NCBI GenBank assembly: GCA_007131745.1
Contig: SLPX01000044.1
Location: forward strand, 1-14,467
Source: Myxococcales bacterium
GTDB taxonomy: Bacteria > Myxococcota > Polyangia > HGW-17 > SLPX01
DNA length: 14,467 nucleotides
Reading direction: 5' to 3'
Position numbers and translations under genes: made by a program. Under the pieces are notes generated by a model, which was not told where the DNA came from, made no database searches, and saw only the letters and a list, made by a program, of their open reading frames with translations. Below, piece after piece: positions 8,020-14,467 of this stretch (within the stretch, counting starts at the first letter, position 1; every line of letters begins with the position of its first letter).

Positions 8020-8898
8020 TCATCCGCCCCGCACAACCGTCAAAATATCCTCAAACACTGATTCGGAAAGGGAAGATGTCAGATCCCTCAAAATCGGAGG
8101 ATACACACCACCACTGACCTCGGCCCTTGCTCCCGCTCCGCCCTTGATTGAATCTCTTTCATCCGAGATCACCATCCTGATTCTCATTGCAGTACGGCCG
8201 CCCTCTTCTTTCACCGATACCCGGCCTGCCAACCTGTAGAGAGGCAGATGGTTCATGGAGGCCGGAGCGTTTCCGTCAGCGAAGCAATGATCATCCCAAA
8301 TCAGCAAATCGCCGGTCAGCGCGGCCAGATTGAACAAACGCAACCTAAACATTTCTGCTGCCAAATCCGATTTCTTTCCGTCGGCCTGCAAGGACAAAAA
8401 AACCACCCGAACAAACGTGTTTCGCTTTTTCTTCCGGCGCAAAATATCTTTCAACCCGCGTGGTTCGGCACAGATCCGCTGAATCGCCGCAGCTGCTCCA
8501 TCCTTGACGATTTTTTCCGGATCATTTTCAAAAGACCTGAGAATGGGCAGAAAATCCGGATTCGAATACCCTCCCAAAGCCTCAAGAATAACTGCTTTAG
8601 TAATCGGACTGTTATCTTCCGCGAGAAGGGCTTTCTTCAAAGCCTGAATCCCCCTTGGATCCATGTGCACACCAAGATCCTCTGCGGTCCTTTTCAACGC
8701 CTCGCCATTGGATTCCCGAGCTGCACTCTCAAGCAGGCCGATCAATTCGGCTACGACATCATAGGGCACATCGGAAAGGGCGGGCTTCTCCTGAGCCGGA
8801 ACTATCTTTTCGGCTCCGCCGCATCCCGAGACAATCCCCCAGGCAATAGCAAAGAATGCGATCCACGAGACACTATTCGGACAATCTACGATTTTCAC
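8020..8898 (-). CDS. HEAT-repeat lipoprotein, function unknown
   Basis: This protein is 292 aa from the GTG at 8898, which has GGAG six bases upstream. The N-terminus is a lipoprotein signal: a hydrophobic segment at about 11–23, then the lipobox VSGC with C26 as the lipid-modified cysteine and Gly at +2. Residues 82–142 look like two HEAT or PBS-lyase-type repeats (VILEALGGYSNPDFLPILRS, then NDPEKIVKDGAAAAIQRI). Residues 150–292 form a mixed domain I do not recognise. A longer frame to 9000 exists but overlaps the kinase gene, lacks a Shine-Dalgarno and buries the signal peptide. It is the last gene of the minus-strand kinase group, starting 65 bp after the kinase stop. A role as an envelope partner of the kinase is inferred from position only. 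Confidence 0.82.
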   Translation of the reverse strand: MKIVDCPNSVSWIAFFAIAWGIVSGCGGAEKIVPAQEKPALSDVPYDVVAELIGLLESAARESNGEALKRTAEDLGVHMDPRGIQALKKALLAEDNSPITKAVILEALGGYSNPDFLPILRSFENDPEKIVKDGAAAAIQRICAEPRGLKDILRRKKKRNTFVRVVFLSLQADGKKSDLAAEMFRLRLFNLAALTGDLLIWDDHCFADGNAPASMNHLPLYRLAGRVSVKEEGGRTAMRIRMVISDERDSIKGGAGARAEVSGGVYPPILRDLTSSLSESVFEDILTVVRGG

Positions 8899-8963
8899 GG
8901 GGAACTCCAGTAGTTGAAAAGCAACAATTCGACAGCGCAGGCACATAGAAAAAACAGAAACTA

Positions 8964-10853
8964 CTACTCCAGGTCCATGCCATGGCGTCTTTTGCACCAT
9001 TCGATCGCTCTTCTGCGTGCGCTTCCGGAAAGTCTGGACAAAGCTGCGTTAGCAAGACCCAGAGATTTCTGCCCGCACCTGGCCTGTACCATGATTATTC
9101 CGGCAGCGGAACTCCTTTGATGACCCCAAGATCTTTCGGCATAACGAAACGCCTGATCCCAGTTGGAGTTTTTGAGAGCACCCCGGGCCAAGGACAAGAA
9201 TTCCTCGGCTTCAGGGCTCAACCCTTTTTTGATCGTTTTGTCATTCTCAGCGGGAGCTTGGGGACGTTTCCTTTCCTTTTTTCTGTCCTTAACGATCACT
9301 GCATCTTCTTTTGAATCCTCCTCCACCTTTTGTTTCGTTTCTTCAACCTCTTCTTCGGCCGGATCGTCGTATTCTGATGATCCATCCGCTTCCCCTCCGG
9401 GATCATCCTTCAAATCGTTCTCATTATGCTCGCTCTTCTTTTGGGCCGTTTTATCGGAGTCCTCCACTCTCTTCTTACCGTGAGTGAGTCCTTCTGCATC
9501 GCTGTCTTTCTGCGCCATTTTTTCGGAAGAAGACTCCTCTTGCTCCCGAGGAAAGAAATGCAGAGTCAGAAATACAATGGCCGCTCCAAGAACCAAGCCG
9601 CCCGCGACTATCACCGGATACTTCCAGGCCGTCGAACCCAAGCCCGAGGTCACCTTATCCACCGGCCGGGTCGGAGGAATGTCTCTGCGTTTCGCCGTAT
9701 ACCGGTCGAACCCCCCGGCCGGATCGTCCTCAGGTCCGGTTTCCTTGTCCTTTTCATCGTCTTGTTTATCCGATGTTGAAAACATCGTAGGTTGAGTTCC
9801 GAGATCCCGGGCAGCCGGCTCCTCCAACTCATCCTGCGTGGAATGCAAGGTGGGTTGGGTTCCGAGATCCGCGGCCATCTCAACATTTTCTCTGAAACCG
9901 CCGGAAACCTGACCCGGTCCTGATGCCATTGTGGCTGCAACCGCTATTGAATTCACCCGTGCATGCGGTCCTGTTTGCAATTGATATCCGGCCCCGGTCA
10001 GACCTGATGCCATGGTCTCGACAAATTCCACAACTGTTTTGAAACGATCTTCCGGTTTCTTGGCAAGCGCTTTTTTAACAGCCGCGCTCACGCTTTGTGG
10101 AATACCGGGAACCATCCCCTCGATCGGCTCAGGTTCTCCCTGCAACACCCGGCCCAGCACTTGGATCACAGTATTTCCACTGAACGCTACTGATCCGGTC
10201 ACCATTTCGTAGAATATGGATCCCAGGGCGAACTGGTCGGTCCGTCCATCGATTTGCCCTTGGCTTCCGGATACTTGTTCGGGCGCCATGTAAACCGGAG
10301 TTCCAAGCACCTCGCTTTCCTGCGTCAACGCTGTCTCTCCGCCTTGAAGCTTTGAAATGCCGAAATCCAGGACTTTGGCTCTTTCGACCAGACCGGACTC
10401 GCTCATTTCAGGAACGAGATGTATGTTTTCAGGCTTGAGATCCCGGTGCACGACCCCTTTTCCATGGGCCTCAACCAGTGCCGACGAAACCTGGCGGAGA
10501 ATCCGCAAGGCCTCCGGCAAAGACATCGGCCCCTTCCTCAACCTCGAACGCAAACTCTCGCCATCCAAAAGTTCAAGCACCATGTACGGAATTCCACCGG
10601 GCAAGGTGTTGAAATCCAGAATGTCGACGATATTGGGATGATTCAGCCTGGAGGCTATCTCAGCCTCGCGCCTGAACCTGGCTATAGCTGTTTCGTTGGC
10701 CAAGGTGGCATCCAGAAGAACCTTGACCGCTACCTTCTTCGGCAACCGCTGATGTTCGGCCTTCCAAACCTCTCCCATTCCCCCCTTTCCTATCAGCTCA
10801 ACCAGACGATAAGTTTCGCCCAGTACATCACCTGCCTTGAGTTCAGGCCTCAT
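8964..10853 (-). CDS. Transmembrane serine/threonine protein kinase (Hanks type)
   Basis: This 629-aa kinase should phosphorylate Ser/Thr on cytosolic proteins in response to an envelope signal. The kinase domain (about 15–280) has every catalytic element: glycine loop GKGGMGEV (22–29), K44 in VAVK, αC E63, HRDLKPEN with D138, DFG with D163, and GTPVYMAPEQ (184–193). A juxtamembrane linker follows (about 285–410) with the near-identical motifs DLGTQPTLHST and DLGTQPTMFST. One membrane helix spans 412–434. The outer part begins with about 110 Glu/Asp/Lys/Ser-rich residues and ends in a TPR-like helical domain (about 548–629). There are no PASTA repeats. The gene lies between two lipoprotein genes, 65 bp from each. 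The ATG has AAGGA 14 bases upstream, a loose spacing. The substrate is unknown. Confidence 0.95.
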   Translation of the reverse strand: MRPELKAGDVLGETYRLVELIGKGGMGEVWKAEHQRLPKKVAVKVLLDATLANETAIARFRREAEIASRLNHPNIVDILDFNTLPGGIPYMVLELLDGESLRSRLRKGPMSLPEALRILRQVSSALVEAHGKGVVHRDLKPENIHLVPEMSESGLVERAKVLDFGISKLQGGETALTQESEVLGTPVYMAPEQVSGSQGQIDGRTDQFALGSIFYEMVTGSVAFSGNTVIQVLGRVLQGEPEPIEGMVPGIPQSVSAAVKKALAKKPEDRFKTVVEFVETMASGLTGAGYQLQTGPHARVNSIAVAATMASGPGQVSGGFRENVEMAADLGTQPTLHSTQDELEEPAARDLGTQPTMFSTSDKQDDEKDKETGPEDDPAGGFDRYTAKRRDIPPTRPVDKVTSGLGSTAWKYPVIVAGGLVLGAAIVFLTLHFFPREQEESSSEKMAQKDSDAEGLTHGKKRVEDSDKTAQKKSEHNENDLKDDPGGEADGSSEYDDPAEEEVEETKQKVEEDSKEDAVIVKDRKKERKRPQAPAENDKTIKKGLSPEAEEFLSLARGALKNSNWDQAFRYAERSWGHQRSSAAGIIMVQARCGQKSLGLANAALSRLSGSARRRAIEWCKRRHGMDLE

Positions 10854-10918
10854 AATTCACAAGAAAATCCTTCCCGGTCTTTTTTCGTCTAATCGATATC
10901 CCGAGCCGCCCGTCTTGC

Positions 10919-12538
10919 CTAGAAAACATCACATGGCGTCCCATAAGGCTGCCCAAGGTACACACCCAAATCATTGAAAATCAACTGTAGGTTCTTCTCA
11001 ATCGGCACGTTCAACAATTGTTCCCTTCGCTTTCCCACCATCCAGAAACTGTGTTCCTTCTCCAACACCAGGCGCAGCCTTCCATTCGGCGTAGCGAATA
11101 CATCGCCCTGGCTGTCCGAGACAATATTGGTCATTTTCATTCTGGTGAGATTTCCCAACGGTCCCCTGTAAAGCCGATAATCCTTCACCTGTTCACTCTC
11201 CGCTCGATCCACGTAATAATAAATTCCCTTGCGATCGCGTGCCAAACCATAAGGAAGACGCCTCTCAAGCGGTTCTTGCATCTTCGCTTTTTTCAACAAA
11301 ACTCCAGCGTCTTTTTCTTCCAGCAGTCGCAGGTCATATTGCTGTTTACCACAAAAAAGACGGCAAGTTCTCTTCTCGGTATCGATATTCAGCATTGATA
11401 CATGGTCATAATGACTGGTACGGCTTGAAAATCGGGGATCAAAAAACCATCCATCACTATAACCGCGTCTTCTGCGGGGAAGCCGGCGAAGTTCTTTCGC
11501 GTTTCCGAAAAACATCCTTCGGATGGCTGCCGGCTCCCATTTATCCGGTTCTCGCTCGGGAAGCAGGCCCACGTAGTTTCCTCTACCGTCGGTGCAAACC
11601 TGTGTTCTGTCGCGATACATGATCCGTGCCATGTTCTCCCCGCCGGACCAAACTGTTTCGTCCATTACGAGCTTTCGCAACCGGTTCCAAAAATCATCAG
11701 GTTGGCTGGGATAACCGAAAGTCAATACGCCCCCGTCAAATCTCAGTTCCATGTTCTCGCTTCTCCGGCACTCAACCTTTTTCAGTTTCTCGCGCAGCAT
11801 CTCATTCACAAGCGAAAATCCGCAATAACGCTCCAATTCCGTAAACAAATTTCTGCATTCCGCACGCAGAGTAAGGTTTTCGGGATCCCGCTCTTTTATG
11901 GAATCCCAATCCATTGACACATCGGGGGAAAAACCGCATCGACGAGCAAAAGAATTCAAATCCTCTCCTAAAAGATCTGTTTCGTCGCTCATCCGCTTTT
12001 CTTTATCGAATTGCTGCAGGGTTTCAAGAGAACCATCAGCGACTTGCTTTCTAAAAGCCGTCTCAATGTCTTCAACTGAAACCTCTTTCGTGGCTTCCTC
12101 GTCATACTCCAACAATATCCCTCCCCTTACGAAAACTCCGGGCAAAAAAGCCCTGTAGGTCCGTTTACCGGTCCGATCCACGCTCTTGTTCAACAGTGAA
12201 AAATCACGGCCGTCGATCCTTGCGTCCCAAAGCTGCGTTCCACCACGTAGCTTCCTGACCGTGCATGGCAGCGCTTTCCCTTCAACAACGCTCGTGGAGC
12301 CCGTAAACCTGATCAAGTAAGTCCCGTCCTTCACCATCACCATGGCCATTCGAATTCCGTCCGGCCCCCTGTAAACTTTCAAACTGTCGGCCAAAAGCTC
12401 CGGAACCTCCACATCCGTTTCATCTTCCACGATCTCTTCCGCAGGCGTTTTGACCTCGGGCACCTTGCACGCTGAAATCGAACAAACTGAAAAAACAGCG
12501 ATAAGAAATCCTCGAACGCCTATGTTTAACGCTTTCAT
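10919..12538 (-). CDS. Uncharacterised 539-aa lipoprotein upstream of the kinase
   Basis: The protein starts at the ATG at 12538, which has AAGGA six bases upstream. The frame is open to 12586 but that leader lacks a start signal. Residues 1–24 are a lipoprotein signal with lipobox ISAC, lipid cysteine C24. An acidic linker (about 26–50) follows. YRGPDG at 56–61 opens an apparently beta-rich N-terminal domain, and a second YRGP opens a C-terminal segment (about 457–539) with RMKMTNIVSDSQGDVFATP and LGVYLGQPYGTPCD. The middle (about 150–270) looks helical with several cysteines, and an Arg-rich patch (RRLPRRRRG) lies further on. I do not recognise a named family; it resembles, as an impression only, uncharacterised lipoproteins of Myxococcota-like bacteria. 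It is the first gene of the minus-strand group with the kinase. Confidence 0.85.
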   Translation of the reverse strand: MKALNIGVRGFLIAVFSVCSISACKVPEVKTPAEEIVEDETDVEVPELLADSLKVYRGPDGIRMAMVMVKDGTYLIRFTGSTSVVEGKALPCTVRKLRGGTQLWDARIDGRDFSLLNKSVDRTGKRTYRAFLPGVFVRGGILLEYDEEATKEVSVEDIETAFRKQVADGSLETLQQFDKEKRMSDETDLLGEDLNSFARRCGFSPDVSMDWDSIKERDPENLTLRAECRNLFTELERYCGFSLVNEMLREKLKKVECRRSENMELRFDGGVLTFGYPSQPDDFWNRLRKLVMDETVWSGGENMARIMYRDRTQVCTDGRGNYVGLLPEREPDKWEPAAIRRMFFGNAKELRRLPRRRRGYSDGWFFDPRFSSRTSHYDHVSMLNIDTEKRTCRLFCGKQQYDLRLLEEKDAGVLLKKAKMQEPLERRLPYGLARDRKGIYYYVDRAESEQVKDYRLYRGPLGNLTRMKMTNIVSDSQGDVFATPNGRLRLVLEKEHSFWMVGKRREQLLNVPIEKNLQLIFNDLGVYLGQPYGTPCDVF

Positions 12539-12544
12539 GTTGGG

Positions 12545-12549
12545 TCCTT
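12545..12549 (-). promoter_or_regulatory. Ribosome binding site deciding the lipoprotein start
   Basis: AAGGA on the minus strand, within a run of AGGAAAGGA, six bases before the ATG at 12538. It sets the start at the signal peptide rather than 16 codons upstream. Confidence 0.7.
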
Positions 12550-12574
12550 TCCTGGCATTTTTGAAATAATCGGC

Positions 12575-12603
12575 ATAATAAACCAATCCAATAAACCGTG
12601 CAA
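12575..12603 (-). promoter_or_regulatory. Candidate sigma-70 promoter for the lipoprotein–kinase group
   Basis: On the minus strand TTGCAC and TATTAT are separated by 17 bases. The −10 box matches the consensus at five of six positions and the −35 at three. Transcription would begin near 12568, giving a leader of about 30 bases that contains the Shine-Dalgarno. This is prediction from sequence only. Confidence 0.5.
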
Positions 12604-12647
12604 CCGCTCAAACTTCCTAAGCCAGGTCACTTCACTCGCAAGTGTTC

Positions 12648-12663
12648 TCAAGTTTTAACTTGA
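12648..12663. promoter_or_regulatory. Inverted repeat, candidate operator in the divergent promoter region
   Basis: TCAAGT and ACTTGA are perfect arms separated by four bases. The repeat overlaps the −35 box of the plus-strand promoter candidate. A third copy of the CAAGT half-site lies at 12639–12643 inside a weaker repeat (CACTT…AAGTG, 12628–12644). Spacing and overlap fit a repressor site, but no regulator gene is seen in the window. Confidence 0.45.
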
Positions 12664-12689
12664 AACTTTCTGCGATTCGCCTTTAGATT
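12660..12689 (+). promoter_or_regulatory. Candidate promoter for the plus-strand three-gene group
   Basis: TTGAAA and TAGATT are separated by 18 bases; the boxes match the sigma-70 consensus at five and four of six positions. The −10 box ends only 12 bases before the ATG at 12702, so the mRNA would have a leader of about five bases. This agrees with the lack of a Shine-Dalgarno there and suggests leaderless or near-leaderless translation. Confidence 0.45.
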
Positions 12690-12701
12690 CAACGAGTAAA
12701 C

Positions 12702-13301
12702 ATGACATCAGATGCAAACAACAGCAAAGAAGAAAGGGTTCTCGCCGTATACCGACGAACCTTTCCGTACAGTGTCCCGGTGACGGTCGTCCTGGTTGCA
12801 GCGCTTATATCGTCTGTTATTTTTGGAAGCCGCCTGGAACCATGGACCTCCACTGTGTCTATCGCTCTGCTGTTGTCATCATTAATTATGTTCCCGGTCG
12901 CCGTCGGAGCGCTGGCCGCATCCGCTTATCGCGTCCACGTAACAGAGAATCGGATGTTCAAGGTGGGCCGGCTGCCTTGGAAACCTGATTCGTCCGCTTT
13001 CATAATGCAAGACTTTCGAAACTTGAGACACAGGCTACCCGAGACGACAAAGCCGTTGATTCTGAACAGCAACGGTTCATGGGTCCCGGCCGAATGTGAG
13101 GTGTCCGGGATTGAATACGAGAGAGGGTTTGACGGTTATTTCTTCCAGGGTCCCGAGGATTGGAGAGCCGCGTTCCAAGCATTCGCCCGGCTGCCACGTA
13201 ACAGGCTCAACCGGCTGGAAGCCCTCAAAGAAGCGGAAAAACTTTTTCCTGAGGCCACGCCGGCCCAGTGGCTTCTTTCCGTCTGGGACCTGAATGAATG
13301 A
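12702..13301 (+). CDS. Uncharacterised two-TM membrane protein
   Basis: This 199-aa protein has two hydrophobic segments, about residues 23–42 and 50–75, joined by a short loop. They are followed by a soluble C-terminal domain of about 120 residues that is Arg/Glu-rich and ends in a helical part (RLNRLEALKEAEKLFP). By the positive-inside rule (RVLAVYRR before the first helix) both termini are probably cytosolic. No catalytic motif or known family is recognised. There is no clear Shine-Dalgarno before the ATG; see the nearby promoter candidate for a possible leaderless start. Its stop overlaps the start of the next gene by 8 bp, so the two are probably translated together. Confidence 0.75.
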   Translation: MTSDANNSKEERVLAVYRRTFPYSVPVTVVLVAALISSVIFGSRLEPWTSTVSIALLLSSLIMFPVAVGALAASAYRVHVTENRMFKVGRLPWKPDSSAFIMQDFRNLRHRLPETTKPLILNSNGSWVPAECEVSGIEYERGFDGYFFQGPEDWRAAFQAFARLPRNRLNRLEALKEAEKLFPEATPAQWLLSVWDLNE

Positions 13302-14058
13302 TTCGAAATGCAACATAGAAACCAGGGAAGATCAAAAAGCCTCGGACTACCGATGGAGCCGTTCGGGCGAATGGCCCGGAGAAGAATTCTTGCATCCATT
13401 GCCCATGGCAGCCATGGTGGTGCTGGGCATAAACGATCATTTATTGAAAGGTTCCGGTTTGCTGCCGGGAATGGTCACGGGCATCCTGTCTGATTTCGCC
13501 GGGCTGATCTTCTTTCCCCTTTTTTTGACCGCTCTGCTCAATACCCTGATGTTCACCGTGTTCCGCATCCACCCGCGCATCCGATGGAATTATTCCCTGA
13601 CCCGTTCCAAATTGCTGGGCGCACTCGGATTGACGGCCCTTGTTTTCGCACCGCTGCAGTTTTCCAAGACATGGGCCGATTGGTATATCCGATTGATGGA
13701 AACAATCGACTTCCTGGATCTTTTCGGAGGTTTTGCAGTTACCCCGGATTTGTGGGACCTAACAGCACTTTCCACGCTGCCCCTTGTCTATTGGTTTGGA
13801 AAAAGAAAGATACGGAATATCCCGAACGGCAGACTCCCGGTGCTGCGGCGAAGAATGGAACGGGTTGCGCCGAACATGGATGCCATGAAACTTGTGTTCC
13901 AAAAGGGAACGCGTGATATTCGGTCCATCAGCGGCGAAAAAGGGGAAATCTCATTGGATCGCCTGAAGCTTGAATTTTGCCGTTACGTGCTTGATCCCAC
14001 GGCAGATTCAGGAGAAAACGTTCAAAAGGCTCTGGATGATTTGAGGAAGACGATTTGA
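13294..14058 (+). CDS. Uncharacterised four-TM membrane protein with ND…LSDFAGL..FFP signature
   Basis: This 254-aa protein has a soluble N-terminus of about 32 residues, then hydrophobic segments at about 36–52, 64–90, 107–122 and 155–168, and a basic, soluble C-terminal tail of about 85 residues. The first two segments carry unusual polar residues: HP at 34–35, N47-D48-H49 in VVLGINDHLLKG, and G63-I-L-S-D-F-A-G-L followed by FFPL. I have an impression of this pattern in unnamed proteins of myxobacteria and relatives, with no known function. The start overlaps the upstream gene by 8 bp and the stop overlaps the downstream TTG start, so all three plus-strand genes look like one operon. Confidence 0.8.
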   Translation: MNDSKCNIETREDQKASDYRWSRSGEWPGEEFLHPLPMAAMVVLGINDHLLKGSGLLPGMVTGILSDFAGLIFFPLFLTALLNTLMFTVFRIHPRIRWNYSLTRSKLLGALGLTALVFAPLQFSKTWADWYIRLMETIDFLDLFGGFAVTPDLWDLTALSTLPLVYWFGKRKIRNIPNGRLPVLRRRMERVAPNMDAMKLVFQKGTRDIRSISGEKGEISLDRLKLEFCRYVLDPTADSGENVQKALDDLRKTI

Positions 14059-14467
14059 AGAGAATCCTCACCGAACAAGCTGAAACGGTTTGCGCACAGC
14101 GCGGGAGAATGTACCCGAACGGACGGTCCTTGCCTTATCTTGCTTCCGCGTTCGCTGTTTACTGCTTTTTATTTGCATCCGCCCCAGCGGCAGCTGAACA
14201 TCATGAAGACGTTGAACATTCGGCGCCGACGATCTTCGTGCGCGGGCGAATACAAGTCGAGGGACTCTCGACATTTCTTCTGGAAGACGAACACGGCCCC
14301 AAAACATTACTGACGGCTCGAATGGTCGATCAGGACTTGTCGATTCCAATCAGCGGACTTTTCATCAACGTCAGGGTGCAGTGCGAGGATGAAGATACAA
14401 AATCGTTCAACACGGTCACTAATTCATCGGGCCGTTGGGTCCTTTCATTTCCACCGTGTCCGGACGA
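14055..14467 (+). CDS. Secreted or envelope protein with Ig-like/carboxypeptidase-regulatory-like segment (partial)
   Basis: An open frame of at least 137 codons runs off the right edge. The TTG at 14055 overlaps the previous stop and has GAGGA seven bases upstream. An in-frame ATG at 14109 would instead give a classical signal peptide directly (MYPNGRSLPY… to ASAPAAA, with cleavage expected before EHHED). Either way the protein is exported. The mature part begins with an acidic/His stretch and then shows IPISGLFINVRVQC followed by NTVTNSSGRWVLSFPP. This is the pattern of a carboxypeptidase-regulatory-like or related beta-sandwich domain (variable strand, then T..SG.W.L.FPP). Such domains occur in surface and secreted proteins as binding or spacer modules. 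The function of the whole protein cannot be told from this piece. Confidence 0.65.
   Translation, partial: MKRILTEQAETVCAQRGRMYPNGRSLPYLASAFAVYCFLFASAPAAAEHHEDVEHSAPTIFVRGRIQVEGLSTFLLEDEHGPKTLLTARMVDQDLSIPISGLFINVRVQCEDEDTKSFNTVTNSSGRWVLSFPPCPD

Noticed and set aside
8899..9000. Longer start of the HEAT lipoprotein at 9000, overlapping the kinase gene
   Set aside because: It would put a Cys-rich non-signal leader before a clear lipoprotein signal and overlaps the kinase by 37 bp.
10854..10918. Possible terminator between the 539-aa lipoprotein and the kinase gene
   Set aside because: No stable stem followed by a U-run is visible in the 65-bp gap; co-transcription is more likely.
14068..14349. 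Minus-strand frame of 93 aa at the right end
   Set aside because: Antisense to an open frame with a signal peptide, a Shine-Dalgarno and operon overlap; Arg/Ser-rich shadow composition.

Overview
The window comes from a Gram-negative bacterium of moderate GC content that carries a bacterial V/A-type rotary ATPase. Its identity cannot be fixed from sequence alone. The ATPase operon has the E–DUF2764–A–B–D–I–K order known from Chlamydiae, Spirochaetes, Bacteroidetes and some delta-proteobacteria-like lineages. The neighbouring Hanks-type kinase (cytosolic kinase domain, one membrane segment, TPR-like C-terminus), the lipoproteins and the small membrane proteins are more reminiscent of Myxococcota/Bradymonadota-like bacteria. 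I lean that way at low confidence.

Layout. Positions 1–192 hold an open minus-strand frame that runs off the left edge, possibly the start of the gene after the ATPase operon. Positions 201–7788, all minus strand, form a compact seven-gene V-ATPase operon, transcribed from right to left as E, DUF2764 protein (C-like), A, B, D, I, K. Most junctions overlap or lie within 30 bp. The exception is a 77-bp gap with a strong hairpin just before the A gene. Positions 7789–8019 form an upstream region with two small inverted repeats. Positions 8020–12538, also minus strand, hold a three-gene group: a 539-aa lipoprotein, a transmembrane Ser/Thr protein kinase and a short HEAT-repeat lipoprotein. Positions 12539–12701 form a divergent promoter region with candidate promoters on both strands and an inverted repeat over one −35 box. 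Positions 12702–14467, plus strand, hold three tightly coupled genes: a two-TM protein, a four-TM protein with a conserved-looking ND…LSDFAGL..FFP signature, and a signal-peptide protein with an Ig-like/carboxypeptidase-regulatory-like segment cut by the right edge.

How the genes work together. The ATPase genes encode the catalytic A3B3 head, the central stalk D, the peripheral stalk E, a C-like subunit, the stator I and the ion-carrying ring K. K keeps every residue that ligates Na+ in the Enterococcus hirae K ring, so a sodium-coupled enzyme is predicted. No F or G/H gene lies in the operon, as is usual for this operon type. The kinase group looks like an envelope-signalling module: a membrane kinase between two lipoproteins probably located in the envelope. 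It may or may not be linked to the ATPase. The plus-strand genes are uncharacterised envelope proteins.

I see no tRNA, rRNA, CRISPR array, insertion sequence or integrase. No stretch over 300 bases lacks a gene.
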